Shown one piece after another: positions 45,124 through 53,873 of a stretch of DNA of 64,000 nt. The translations under genes were made by a program, and so were the position numbers. A model generated the notes under the pieces. That model was not told where the DNA came from and did not search any database. It was given only the letters and a program-made list of their open reading frames with translations. Position 1 is the stretch's first letter. Each line of letters starts with the position of its first letter. This DNA comes from Dyadobacter sp. CY343 (lineage in GTDB: Bacteria > Bacteroidota > Bacteroidia > Cytophagales > Spirosomataceae): positions 1-64,000 of the forward strand of contig NZ_JAJUXK010000002.1 of NCBI RefSeq assembly GCF_021390335.1, written 5' to 3'.

Positions 45124-45249
45124 TCATTGTTTTTTGAGTGGGATTAATGTACCAGCTTCAAGGGCGAAGCGGATCAGATTAGAAGTATTGTAAGGCCGCT
45201 GCTGCATGAGGTTCAGCCTTACATACCAGGCTCCACAAAGTATTGCATT
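45124..45249 (-). pseudogene. C-terminal fragment of a LuxR-type regulator
   Basis: The minus-strand frame from 45249 reads CGAWYVRLNLMQQ, then NTSNLIRFALEAGTLIPL and a stop. The NLMQ--NTSNLIRFALE pattern is the tail of LuxR/FixJ helix-turn-helix domains (usually a KLGxxNTSELIxFAL form). Nothing upstream extends it, so only the last part of a response regulator remains. The rest of the gap to 45484 shows no gene. Confidence 0.4.
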
Positions 45250-45484
45250 TCATAAAATCGGTTATTTGAACAAATTTTGGCAAATTCTGGTGGCCTTGGA
45301 GGTTTTGGTTTTTGGTTAATGCAGCGAAGTGCACTTACAATGACACAAAGGTGGGAAATGACGCTTCATGGGAAAATGCAAAACTTTTAAAACGCTGATA
45401 TAGGACTTTGAAATGTCGGTTACGCCCACCGAATTGAAGAACTAAAAGGATATAATAAAACCCTGTTCTTGGTCAAAAAACATT
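45250..45484. other. intergenic DNA without recognisable features
   Basis: This is the remainder of the gap between the sensor kinase and the trpF-like gene. Both strands were read in all frames and no gene, repeat or terminator with clear support was seen. Confidence 0.5.
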
Positions 45485-46138
45485 TCATAATTCGACTGCG
45501 TTGAAGAAATCTCTGAGTTTTTCCGGGTCCAGTTTCCCATCTGTACGAACGCTGCTGCAAAGGTCAAGTCCAAAAGGTTGAACCACTTCAATAGCTTGTC
45601 TGACATTGTCTTTGTTTATCCCGCCCGCGAGAAATAAAGGTATTTTTATTGATTGCCTGATTCGTCTGCTTATTTCCCAATTGTGGATTCGCCCGGTTCC
45701 GCCTAACTCTTTAACCGTTAAGTTCGGGTTGCCGCTGTCAAGCAAAATTGCGTCGACATATGTTGAAATTTCAAGTGCCTCCTTTATTGCGCTTTCATCC
45801 GTAACATGGATGACCTGTACGAGTTTAACATTTGGCAATTCCTTGCGAAGTGTTTGATATTCCCGTTTTTCCAGCTCGTGAACAATTTGAATAGTTGTTG
45901 TGTTTGCTTTTTTATAATGAGCAATAATATCTTGCGGCTTTGTCTCACTTGTTAAGAGGAAAGTTGCAATAGGAGGGGGGACTTTTTCAGCAATTTGTTT
46001 GATGAGCTCATCACTAATTATACCCGGTCCGCTTGGCATATGCCCCACCAGACCCAATGCCGCCGCACCATATTCAATAGCGAGCATTGCTTCGGCAACA
46101 CTGCTTATGCAACAAATCTTTACTCTCGGTCTTTTCAT
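45485..46138 (-). CDS. phosphoribosylanthranilate isomerase-like (stand-alone TrpF homologue)
   Basis: The 217-residue protein has a TIM-barrel layout. The N-terminus KICC (Cys9 at the catalytic position of the usual KICG motif) and DAILLDSG (Asp near 132) retain the two catalytic residues of TrpF, and FLAGGINKDNVRQAI forms the phosphate loop. It is thus likely able to isomerise phosphoribosylanthranilate in tryptophan synthesis. However, KICG has become KICC, and no trp gene is near. It may be a paralogue with another substrate. I chose MKRPRVKICC over the longer frame. Confidence 0.75.
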   Translation of the reverse strand: MKRPRVKICCISSVAEAMLAIEYGAAALGLVGHMPSGPGIISDELIKQIAEKVPPPIATFLLTSETKPQDIIAHYKKANTTTIQIVHELEKREYQTLRKELPNVKLVQVIHVTDESAIKEALEISTYVDAILLDSGNPNLTVKELGGTGRIHNWEISRRIRQSIKIPLFLAGGINKDNVRQAIEVVQPFGLDLCSSVRTDGKLDPEKLRDFFNAVEL

Positions 46139-46140
46139 AA

Positions 46141-46288
46141 TAGGAATAAAGATAAACTGGCCAAGCACTTCCCCGATGATGTCAATGCCTATTACGAAAT
46201 CAAAGATCCCGTTTTTGATGTCTTGATGGCAGGAGCAGAAATATGGGCATCCTCTGTAAGGTGGTCACACCCTAAAAGCGATTTGTAA
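46141..46288 (+). other. possible C-terminal gene remnant
   Basis: A plus-strand frame beyond the trpF-like gene reads DKLAKHFPDDVNAYYEIKD, then PVFDVLMAGAEIWASSV, and ends at 46288. The composition looks protein-like, but no start exists outside the opposite gene and I do not recognise the family. It may be the end of a gene cut by rearrangement. The rest of the gap to 46455 shows nothing clear. Confidence 0.25.
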
Positions 46289-46455
46289 TAAAGCGTGTGT
46301 AGGAACAATGCCGTTCACTCATTTGTGGGGTTTGAGGGAATGATAGCATTTTCCTTCACGTTGCGATCAGGTTACCAAATTTCTCCATTTGCCTATCGGA
46401 AAGATTATGATTGAAAACCCACTGCTGTACACTTACATTTAAAGGAATCAGCAAT

Positions 46456-47175
46456 TTAATTGTTGGTCTTAAAATTCAGACGATATGACAAGTTCAGTGT
46501 TAAATTTCGCCTTGATATGTCGCGGCTATACAGTTGTTGTCTTTCACTTGCTGCCAGATCTTCTGTTAAGGCGTCATTCCATAAGTAGTTTTGGCTTTCC
46601 AGTGATAAACCCAGGCGACTATACTGAATGCCAATGGCGCCTATCAGTGCAGGACTGACAGCATTCATGTATTGCGGATTCCAATTTGGGAAATCGAAAT
46701 GTGCGTAGCGACTACGGAACTTAATCATTCGATCTACTTTTGCTCCCGCATCAAAATAGACCCTTAGTTTTGATTTGGTTGGAATGTAAAAGCGGCCGTG
46801 CAAAGAAAGTGCAAGGGAATTGTGCCATTCCTGGTAATTTCTCCCACCACCGACTTTGATATACCACCCGGACAGATATTGATCGTCAAATCTAAGATAG
46901 TGGTAGTCGAGTCGGGAATATATTGAAAATAGGTTACTGATCTTTTTCTCTGTCCAAATCCCAGCTCCAACGGCCAATGCCGGTGTGAATTTGTTTTCAG
47001 ACTGTTGTGCAGGTTCACCTTGCGGATAGCTGGTCCAGCTTAGCGTATGTTTTTCAAAAGAATAATGACTTGCTATTCCGTAGGACCAGGAGGATGAAGA
47101 TTGCGCCTGAACCGTTTTCGATAAAAAAAGGCCAACAAAAGCAATCAAAATAGAACGTAAAATTTGAATAAGCAT
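46456..47175 (-). CDS. outer-membrane beta-barrel protein, unrecognised
   Basis: The 239-residue protein has a signal peptide (about 1-24, ending VQAQ), then alternating strands with many Tyr and Trp (YSRLDYHYLRFDDQYLSGWY, SLALSLHGRFYIPTKSKLR) and a final strand NLTLNLSYRLNFK, all consistent with an 8- to 10-stranded barrel of the porin/opacity type. The family is not recognised. It stands alone on the minus strand. Confidence 0.7.
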   Translation of the reverse strand: MLIQILRSILIAFVGLFLSKTVQAQSSSSWSYGIASHYSFEKHTLSWTSYPQGEPAQQSENKFTPALAVGAGIWTEKKISNLFSIYSRLDYHYLRFDDQYLSGWYIKVGGGRNYQEWHNSLALSLHGRFYIPTKSKLRVYFDAGAKVDRMIKFRSRYAHFDFPNWNPQYMNAVSPALIGAIGIQYSRLGLSLESQNYLWNDALTEDLAASERQQLYSRDISRRNLTLNLSYRLNFKTNN

Positions 47176-47354
47176 GTGCTTAAGGTTAAGAACTCTTGAG
47201 TATTCAAATATGTGAAATTACTGTCGAACCCGCAAGCAAGATGCCTTGAAATCAGGATCTTATAAGAGTCGATTAACGGGACTGGCACTACAATACGAAG
47301 AGATGTTCGCGAGTAACCGTTTACTTCAGATAGGGAAAGTAAAATAAATAACAG

Positions 47355-47429
47355 TACTGGATGAAGCCCTTCCAGCGCGGTAGCAGGTAGTTGCAGGCAA
47401 CCGCGCCAGCCAGTTAGGCAAATCCAGTA
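47355..47429. repeat. nested inverted repeat
   Basis: Outer arms TACTGGAT (47355-47362) and ATCCAGTA (47422-47429) enclose inner arms GCGCGGT (47375-47381) and ACCGCGC (47400-47406), with GTTGC-AG-GCAAC inside. The whole can fold as a branched hairpin. It lies in the 291 bp gap between two minus-strand genes and has no following T-run. Confidence 0.5.
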
Positions 47430-47466
47430 TGAGCTAAGGCCAAGGGGGTAAAGTGTGGATCACTTC

Positions 47467-48072
47467 CTATTTCGGGAAGTTTGCATCCGCTTTCACTTTC
47501 CGGATCTGTCTTAAATGCCTGTCAACATGGCCCCATTGATAAATGTACACCTGGTGCATGTTTCTTGGATTTGGAGTGGCGGTTAGCTCGAAGTGCGCAC
47601 GCATATCTGCGTCTGTCTTCTTCACGAAAGCGATGTTTTGTTCGCGGCGGCTAAGGAAAAATTTCAAGTTATCCTTTCCTTTTATTAAACCAGTCGGAAA
47701 AGCAATATCGGCAGCTACGTGAGGGTTTGTTTCCATAATAAACTCGGAATAGTAACTGTCAGGCCTGCTTGATTTGTTTAATTCCGGCTGCGGCTTACTG
47801 CGGGAGCCCATACTGATTTCGCGCGCCCAGATAATCTCCCACAATGCCAGGTGTTCGACAATTTCGCCGATCGACCACCGGTCTTTTGACTCACGAAATT
47901 CCCACTGTGCGGGTGTCAGATTTTCTGTTTCTTTTACCAATTCATCCCGGGTCCGGTTTAATTGATCGATGGTATATTGACGATCAGTTTCTGTCCAAAG
48001 CTTTTCCTGGCCGAAGGAGGGGCACGCAAGACAAATGAATAACAGTAAGGTGCAATAGTTTGAAAGTCTCAT
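47467..48072 (-). CDS. DinB-family protein, exported
   Basis: The 201-residue protein starts MRLSNYCTLLLFICLACPSFG, a signal peptide. The DinB_2 four-helix domain follows (TIDQLNRTRDELVKETENLT, WSIGEIVEHLALWE, DRHLRQI near the end), with His residues in EHLALWE and HVDRHLRQ that can bind a metal. DinB-like proteins are thiol transferases or damage-induced enzymes; exported copies are of unknown substrate. The longer frame to 48117 has no better leader. Confidence 0.82.
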   Translation of the reverse strand: MRLSNYCTLLLFICLACPSFGQEKLWTETDRQYTIDQLNRTRDELVKETENLTPAQWEFRESKDRWSIGEIVEHLALWEIIWAREISMGSRSKPQPELNKSSRPDSYYSEFIMETNPHVAADIAFPTGLIKGKDNLKFFLSRREQNIAFVKKTDADMRAHFELTATPNPRNMHQVYIYQWGHVDRHLRQIRKVKADANFPK

Positions 48073-48218
48073 TTCCGTTTGGATTATAGGTTTGCCCAAA
48101 ACTAAATGGAAATGCAAAAATGGACGAGCGCATTGTTTAAACGGTAACTCTATTGAGCAAACGGGGATCGGATAAGCGTCTTTTTCGTAGCGGAGCTCTT
48201 TTAAACATGATCAGCCCA

Positions 48219-48755
48219 TTAATATGTAGCTGGCATTCTTTGTCTTGATAACATCGAATGGATTCGGAGCCTGTTGTATTGTTGCAGCAGGATCGGATAA
48301 ATATTGTAGATAATATTTGAGAGCGTAATGAGTAGCGCGAGTGCGATCTTTCCGGTGAATAATGCGCTTATTGAACTCAGGATAAAGAATACGAGGCAGC
48401 AGTAGTGGTATCGCTCCTGAACGTTAATGGTACCCAGGTAGGCCAGGGCTTTTTTCTGGTTGTTTACAATACTCACTTTTCTACCAAATTTCGCTTCTAT
48501 GCGCTTGACAAACGTACCATTTTGAACAAACCGTAAAATGAATGTAACGCCGAGTCGCTCGTAGGTTCTGCGGTCATTACTCAGTGTCAGCGCGGAAAGC
48601 CACTTTCTTGGCAGCATAGAACCTAGTATGCTCAATGCGACGAATACAATGAGGATATAGGGAGATTTCCTTTCAGCAAAATACAATCCCCAGTAATATC
48701 CAACCGCCGCAAAAGATGCGATCGTCCAGAATACATTGATCAGCTGGTTCAGCAC
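48219..48755 (-). CDS. multi-pass membrane protein (possible CrtO-like acyltransferase)
   Basis: The 178-residue protein has four hydrophobic spans (about 5-25, 33-50, 118-135, 138-158). The end (NIIYNIYPILLQQYNRLRI) resembles the ILVQRYNRPRL ending of glycosyl-diaponeurosporenoate acyltransferase (CrtO) family proteins, which would act on carotenoid glycosides. The middle of the protein fits poorly, so I keep it as a tentative link. It is transcribed after the giant beta-helix gene, beyond a strong terminator. Confidence 0.6.
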   Translation of the reverse strand: MLNQLINVFWTIASFAAVGYYWGLYFAERKSPYILIVFVALSILGSMLPRKWLSALTLSNDRRTYERLGVTFILRFVQNGTFVKRIEAKFGRKVSIVNNQKKALAYLGTINVQERYHYCCLVFFILSSISALFTGKIALALLITLSNIIYNIYPILLQQYNRLRIHSMLSRQRMPATY

Positions 48756-48818
48756 GGAGCAAGATATTTAAAGACATATTAACGATTTGATCCGGCGGCT
48801 TCGCCTTCTTGATAGAAA

Positions 48819-48859
48819 AAAATGGCGGGACGAGTTGCGTGCAATCGTCCCGCCATTTT
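48819..48859 (-). terminator. terminator of the beta-helix gene
   Basis: The 14-base arms AAAATGGCGGGACG and CGTCCCGCCATTTT have an inner TTGC/GCAA extension. On the minus strand the stem is followed by T residues (CCATTTTTTTC). It lies 6 bp after the stop of the 1272-residue gene. Confidence 0.88.
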
Positions 48860-48864
48860 CTAGC

Positions 48865-51800
48865 TTATTCTTTCACAACCTTTAACACACTATTTCCCTC
48901 AGCCTTCAAGAGAAATATGCCTGCGGGTAGTGCTGAAATATCGACTTTCTGAGAGGGAGAAGTTCTTTTGATCGTTTTTAAGACCCTTCCATGGTAGTCG
49001 AGCAAATCAACCGATGTTGCCTCTGTTTTTTTCCAGTCAATCCAAAGTTCGTTTTTAGCCGGAACAGGGTAGGCGATCATGCCATTTTTTGCTAACGATT
49101 TAATCGTAACAATTTGACTATAAGCCATTTTTCCGTCCAATTCTTTTATTTTCAAACGATAATAGGCCCGGTCGCCAGTGCGGAACAGGGAGTCGGTGAA
49201 ACTATATTCAGTTGTAGTCAGAGAACTCGCAGCTACCTGACCGATCTTGCCGAATTTTTTCCCGGTTTCACTATATTCCACATCGTACACGTCAATACCG
49301 ACCTGCTCGGCAACCTTCCATTCCAGCTTCACTTTCTGGTCGTCCAGCCTTTTTCCATCGAAGCTCACCAAACGAACAGGCAGCGGGTTCTGACCTACGG
49401 ATCCACCGAAAAAGCCACTGAAACCTTCCACATTAAAAGTCACTTCCCAGCGGTTCTGATCCGCATTAAATACGATGTCGTCGTCGTCCGGATCTATCAC
49501 AGTACGCTTGCTTTCATAACTCCACGGCTCACCGCTTAAATCGTAGCTGTCGCCATGGAACTGATAGATTCTAATGTTAGCTATTCTTGCAGCTTCTCCC
49601 GTTGCGACACCGGTAGGAAGTCTGTCTCCTGCGGTCAGCTTCAAGTTCAGCGCATCAAATTCAGCCTGTCTGAAATACAACGTAACCTGGCCCTGAGCTG
49701 CTTCCGGATCGGTTTCCGTAGGCGTAATGTCATAATGCCTTTGCAGGTAAAAGGCATCATTGAAGGAATAAACCTCTCTGTCCAGATATACTCTTGCTAC
49801 CACTTGGCCTCCGAAATTCGAGGGTGCAAATGTCAGCACATCCAGATCGCAAACGCCCGTTTCTGCGGTAAATGTGTGCGACGAAAAGTCTGTAAATGTG
49901 AAAGCACTCTGTTTTTTATTTCCGGCAAGACTTGTTCCGTCGGACGATTGAAGACTTTGAAGTTCATACGCACCGATATCCGGTATATCATTGAATATCC
50001 TTGCATTACCTGCCAGATCGGTCAGGGGATATTCAGAGATCGGCAAATCCTCAAGTACTTCACCTGCGTCAATAGCAGGGCTGCAATTTGTCAGTGTAAA
50101 GTCGCCTTGAAATACATCTTTAAAGGCCGGATCTTCATCCAGGTTTCCTCCCAGATCCTGAATTATGGCCGGTGGAAATTCATCGTCGTTTACTTGCCAG
50201 TTTCCGCTGCCTCCACTGCCCCCAACAACGCTGTTTGAAATAGCTCCGGTCGAACCATCCGACGAAAAATCATTCTTTATATAATTGCCTTCCTCGTCGA
50301 ATTCGTAGGAAAATGAAAGGTTATCGTAAACTATACTACTAACCACATAAATATCGGAGAAAAGTGACCCGAATGCCGCTCCGTTACCTACTCCCAAATT
50401 CTGCGACACAGTAGAGCTGAATAATGCCAGCGAGCTCCCAGGTCCGATTGTCGTAATCCCGCTGCCGCTGAAAAAATCCGTATTGTTATAAATAAGGGAG
50501 TTTGAAATGAAAGTCAACCCGTTTACATTCGTTATTCCGCCACCGAGATTTCCCAGGCTGTTCCGGATCATTGAATTTACAAATCCCGCCAGCGCACTTT
50601 GCACGTAAACACCGGCTCCAAGATACACCGGCACAATGTTCTCATTAATCAATAGCGTTTCGCCAAGTAGAGCTTCATTAGGGTCACTCAGGTTGAATGC
50701 GCCCTCAATGGTGACTCCATCCAGCAGTACCTCAGATCCAGGCGAGCCAACAATGGTCACTACATGAAGTGTATTATTTCCTAATGCCTCATAAGGACCT
50801 TCTTCGTAAAGCTTATTGAAATTGAAATTATCGTCTCCTGCCAGGTCTCCGCTTAAAATGGTCTTGTTGGCAGGGTCACCTGTCACACGTTGTCCGATCT
50901 CTGTTTCTCCTCCCGCAAAGCCGCCGTAAACAGATACACTCCTGGGTATCAAGAATGTATTATATATGCTTTGAGGGTTATCATCCGATAATGTATGCGG
51001 CGTGTAACGCGGAGTATATGTTCCGCCAGCTACCCAGATCTGATCGACAAAACGGTTGACGTTTGCTGCAAAAATTGCGTCGGCCAAATCTCCCGCGGCT
51101 TCTGTCCAGCTGCTTCCATTACCCGTTCCGCCCTTTTTAACGTACATTATCCCGTCGTCGCTAGGAAACAAAGGAGTGGAAAGGTTTTCAAACTGACTTT
51201 CAAGTGCGCCGATATCTATCGATGAACCTATTTTTCTCTGCATTCCGCGCTGATCTGTTTCAAGATACGATAGGTCAGGAACTTGTCCCGGCTCAAAATA
51301 CAGGTCACGGCCTGCATTAACCGCTTCACTGTAAGGTCTTAAACCATAAACACCTTCTCCCGAAAAGAAATATGGATTTGTGTCCAGATTTCCTCCGTCA
51401 TCTGTCCCGATTGCTGGATCCCAATTGCTGCTCCCACCGCTGTCGCGAACAACGGAGGCAGAAAAGGTCACTGTCGCAGCAGGGTCCCGGTAACTGTTTT
51501 CGGAGGCCGTCGAAATATTGCGTGACAAAATCGTATTTCTCACCTTCGCATTCGTGTTTCCGTTAAAGTACGCGCCGCCACCTTCCAACTCTGCGAAGTT
51601 ATCGCTTATGGTAACGTTTGTAAGTACCGGCTGGGAGTTGGTAATATACATTCCACCTCCCCGGGTGCTGCTGTTGTTCTCGTAGATTAAAGAATTGGTC
51701 ATGACAAACGTCGACCCCGTAGCATAAATACCTCCACCGTCGCTAGCCCCTGAGTTATGCGCAACGATAAGGTTGGTCAGTGCCGGCGAGGAGTTAATAA

Positions 51801-52683
51801 TTGTGATGCCTGCACCAATCTGTTGTGAAATTACTTCGCCATTGAGCTCGATCGCATCCTCACCAAATGCCTGTGCGCCGGCAATCACGAAACCATCGAG
51901 AGCTGCGTCGCCCAGATCGCCCACCGCCAGTACGACGCGGTTTGTATGCATTTCTGTTTCAGGCTCTTCCTCATCAAGGGTTAGGTTCCCGCTCAGAATT
52001 GTGGTAAACTCTTCGTCACCTGGGAGTCCGGTCGAACTAATCCTGAGCTTCCGGTCTGCGATCGATTCCTCGATTCCCTCGAAGCCGCCGTACATTTTAA
52101 TTCCCGGCAGCATAATGAATACCTGATCCTGATACTGAAAATCGTCCCCTTCATTTACATAATTATGATTGTAAAGCGGGTGGTATATCCCATTCGCAAC
52201 CCAGATTTCTTCAACTCCTGGATTTTCTTTGGCAAAAAGGAGTGCATCAGCCAGCTCGTAGTATGCATTCTCCCAGCTGGTCCCATCTTGTAAGACTTGG
52301 TCGCCTTGACGCACGTAAATGATCGCAGGCGCATCGGCAGTTGCTGCTAATCTGGCTGTGGACGGACGCTGCGGCGTAACAGATTTCGCCTTTCTTACAG
52401 TGGTCATATAACTCTTGATCGCACTTTTGGGCGCACTGTCAGCCTTCATTTTTTTCCAGCTCTGCAAATCCAATGGTGCATTTGTCCTCGGGAGTCTGGA
52501 CTGCTGTTTTGTTGATTTGATAATGCTGTCAAAACGGCCTTTGTTCTGATCAGCGTACTTCTGAAATTTTTTGATCCCCTCAGCCGATTTCGCTCTTGTG
52601 CGCTGCTGCGCCTGCGACCATGGAATGGTAAGAATGGATAATAGGATTGTTAGATAGAGAAGCGTAAAAGTTCTTTGTTTCAT
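48865..52683 (-). CDS. giant parallel beta-helix T9SS surface protein
   Basis: The 1272-residue protein has a signal peptide (about 1-25), a charged coiled part (28-110), then two tandem beta-helix modules. Each begins with a related strand: YVRQGDQVLQDGTSWENAYY at about 123 and YVKKGGTGNGSSWTEAAGD at about 510. Both contain EIWVANGIY/QIWVAGGTY, and each ends with a choice-of-anchor Q-type element (DQRGMQRKIGSSIDIGALE; DLAGNARIFNDIPDIGAYEL). A linker, a fibronectin-like domain (about 1090-1180) and a T9SS sorting domain (AYPVPAKNELW) close the chain. It should lie on the surface as an adhesin or passive shell. Carbohydrate-active residues were not found. Confidence 0.88.
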   Translation of the reverse strand: MKQRTFTLLYLTILLSILTIPWSQAQQRTRAKSAEGIKKFQKYADQNKGRFDSIIKSTKQQSRLPRTNAPLDLQSWKKMKADSAPKSAIKSYMTTVRKAKSVTPQRPSTARLAATADAPAIIYVRQGDQVLQDGTSWENAYYELADALLFAKENPGVEEIWVANGIYHPLYNHNYVNEGDDFQYQDQVFIMLPGIKMYGGFEGIEESIADRKLRISSTGLPGDEEFTTILSGNLTLDEEEPETEMHTNRVVLAVGDLGDAALDGFVIAGAQAFGEDAIELNGEVISQQIGAGITIINSSPALTNLIVAHNSGASDGGGIYATGSTFVMTNSLIYENNSSTRGGGMYITNSQPVLTNVTISDNFAELEGGGAYFNGNTNAKVRNTILSRNISTASENSYRDPAATVTFSASVVRDSGGSSNWDPAIGTDDGGNLDTNPYFFSGEGVYGLRPYSEAVNAGRDLYFEPGQVPDLSYLETDQRGMQRKIGSSIDIGALESQFENLSTPLFPSDDGIMYVKKGGTGNGSSWTEAAGDLADAIFAANVNRFVDQIWVAGGTYTPRYTPHTLSDDNPQSIYNTFLIPRSVSVYGGFAGGETEIGQRVTGDPANKTILSGDLAGDDNFNFNKLYEEGPYEALGNNTLHVVTIVGSPGSEVLLDGVTIEGAFNLSDPNEALLGETLLINENIVPVYLGAGVYVQSALAGFVNSMIRNSLGNLGGGITNVNGLTFISNSLIYNNTDFFSGSGITTIGPGSSLALFSSTVSQNLGVGNGAAFGSLFSDIYVVSSIVYDNLSFSYEFDEEGNYIKNDFSSDGSTGAISNSVVGGSGGSGNWQVNDDEFPPAIIQDLGGNLDEDPAFKDVFQGDFTLTNCSPAIDAGEVLEDLPISEYPLTDLAGNARIFNDIPDIGAYELQSLQSSDGTSLAGNKKQSAFTFTDFSSHTFTAETGVCDLDVLTFAPSNFGGQVVARVYLDREVYSFNDAFYLQRHYDITPTETDPEAAQGQVTLYFRQAEFDALNLKLTAGDRLPTGVATGEAARIANIRIYQFHGDSYDLSGEPWSYESKRTVIDPDDDDIVFNADQNRWEVTFNVEGFSGFFGGSVGQNPLPVRLVSFDGKRLDDQKVKLEWKVAEQVGIDVYDVEYSETGKKFGKIGQVAASSLTTTEYSFTDSLFRTGDRAYYRLKIKELDGKMAYSQIVTIKSLAKNGMIAYPVPAKNELWIDWKKTEATSVDLLDYHGRVLKTIKRTSPSQKVDISALPAGIFLLKAEGNSVLKVVKE

Positions 52684-53034
52684 ACTGAACGTTGATTAAT
52701 AATAGAATAAACTAAATGCAGCCCAAAAAGGGCCTATCACCAAAGCCGAAAGCAAATAGCAACTACTTGCAGCCCTGGTCGCATTCTAAACTATTATTTT
52801 CCAAAGGGTTATGTGTAAAATAACCTGTACAAAAAGGTAGTGAAAAGTCGTGGTTACTAATGACAATATACGTTATCAAGTGCTGATTCCGGTGTGAACG
52901 GCACGGTGAGTATAGCGGTCGGCTCACGCTCTGCCTAACATCAATAAAGGGTCTTTTTTAGCAAATGAAGCGAACACTCTGAGCCCTGGCACGTTTTTCG
53001 CTTAGCTTGATGCTCAAACCAAAACCAAATTGTG
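52684..53034. other. intergenic gap of 351 bp with no gene
   Basis: This DNA separates the divergent beta-helix gene and the stress operon and must hold both promoters. I did not find a convincing pair of -33 and -7 boxes, nor a repeat or hairpin. Confidence 0.5.
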
Positions 53035-53400
53035 ATGAGCTCAAAATATGAAGATTACGACGGAGAAGACAGTAATGGTGGTGGCTTTGCCCTTGGCCTG
53101 CTTGTTGGCGCTACTGTAGGAGCACTGGCTGCGATTCTTTTCGCACCAAAAGCTGGTTATGAAACACGTCAGCAAATTAAAGATCTGGCTGATCAGCAAA
53201 AAGACAACCTTAAAAACCAATGGGAGCAAACAAAAGCAAAAGCAACTGAGGTTGTTGATGCTGCCCGCGAAAAGGTAGAAGCTGTTGCCGGACAGGCAAA
53301 AGGAGCTGTGGATACTTATGCTGATAAAGCAAAAGGAACTGTGGATAGAGTAGCTGACGAGACAAAATCAGCCGCCGATCAATTCCAAAACCGTTATTGA
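53035..53400 (+). CDS. YtxH-domain general stress protein
   Basis: The 121-residue protein begins with an acidic, Gly-rich stretch and a YtxH hydrophobic segment (about 18-38, ALGLLVGATVGALAAILFAP followed by KAGYETRQQIKDL). The remainder is an amphipathic Lys/Ala/Asp-rich repeat (AREKVEAVAGQAKGA, YADKAKGTVDRVADETKSA) like LEA or apolipoprotein helices. It would sit in or on the inner membrane. I start at the ATG one codon inside a GTG. Its TGA overlaps the next ATG (ATTGATG), coupling the two genes. Confidence 0.85.
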   Translation: MSSKYEDYDGEDSNGGGFALGLLVGATVGALAAILFAPKAGYETRQQIKDLADQQKDNLKNQWEQTKAKATEVVDAAREKVEAVAGQAKGAVDTYADKAKGTVDRVADETKSAADQFQNRY

Positions 53401-53831
53401 TGTCTTTGGAAGGAACAAGTGATAAGCCGGCAGGCACTGATCTGCCTGTCGGCGAAAGCTATCAAATTCCGGTGATCAGGGAAAGACTGGTAGTTGGCAC
53501 GGAGCGTGTGGAAACTAGTCGCGTGCTGGTTTCGAAAGAAATTGTTGAAGAACAGGCACAAATCACAGCTGACATGATCAGTGAAGAGGTGCTGGTGGAA
53601 CGCAGACAGATCAACCAATATGTAGAACAGGCTCCCCCGGCTGTACGGCAGGAAGGAGATGTTACCATTATTTCGGTGATGAAAGAGGTATTGGTTGTAG
53701 AAAAGAAGTTGATGCTAGTGGAAGAACTCCATATTACAAAACGTGAGCATCACGATCAGGAGACATTTACTGAGACTATCAGGGAAGAAAAAGTCGTAAT
53801 AACAAGAAACACTTCAGGCACGGATATTTAG
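53400..53831 (+). CDS. DUF2382 (YsnF/AvaK-type) stress protein
   Basis: The 143-residue protein is essentially one DUF2382 domain: IPVIRERLVVGTERVETSRV, then VLVERRQINQYVEQAPP, then REEKVVITRN. The domain has repeated amphipathic helices of unknown function, and it occurs in stress proteins of Bacillus and cyanobacteria. It overlaps the YtxH gene and is followed 42 bp on by a second DUF2382 gene. Confidence 0.85.
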   Translation: MSLEGTSDKPAGTDLPVGESYQIPVIRERLVVGTERVETSRVLVSKEIVEEQAQITADMISEEVLVERRQINQYVEQAPPAVRQEGDVTIISVMKEVLVVEKKLMLVEELHITKREHHDQETFTETIREEKVVITRNTSGTDI

Positions 53832-53873
53832 AATTCGGCGCCAAATCAACAAACAACCTTTAATAAAATAATC

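Noticed and set aside
46364..46455. Minus-strand frame reading QQWVFNHNLSDRQMEKFG after the barrel gene
   Set aside because: It overlaps the barrel gene's end, is very short and has no start; kept only as a hint that this gap holds gene debris.
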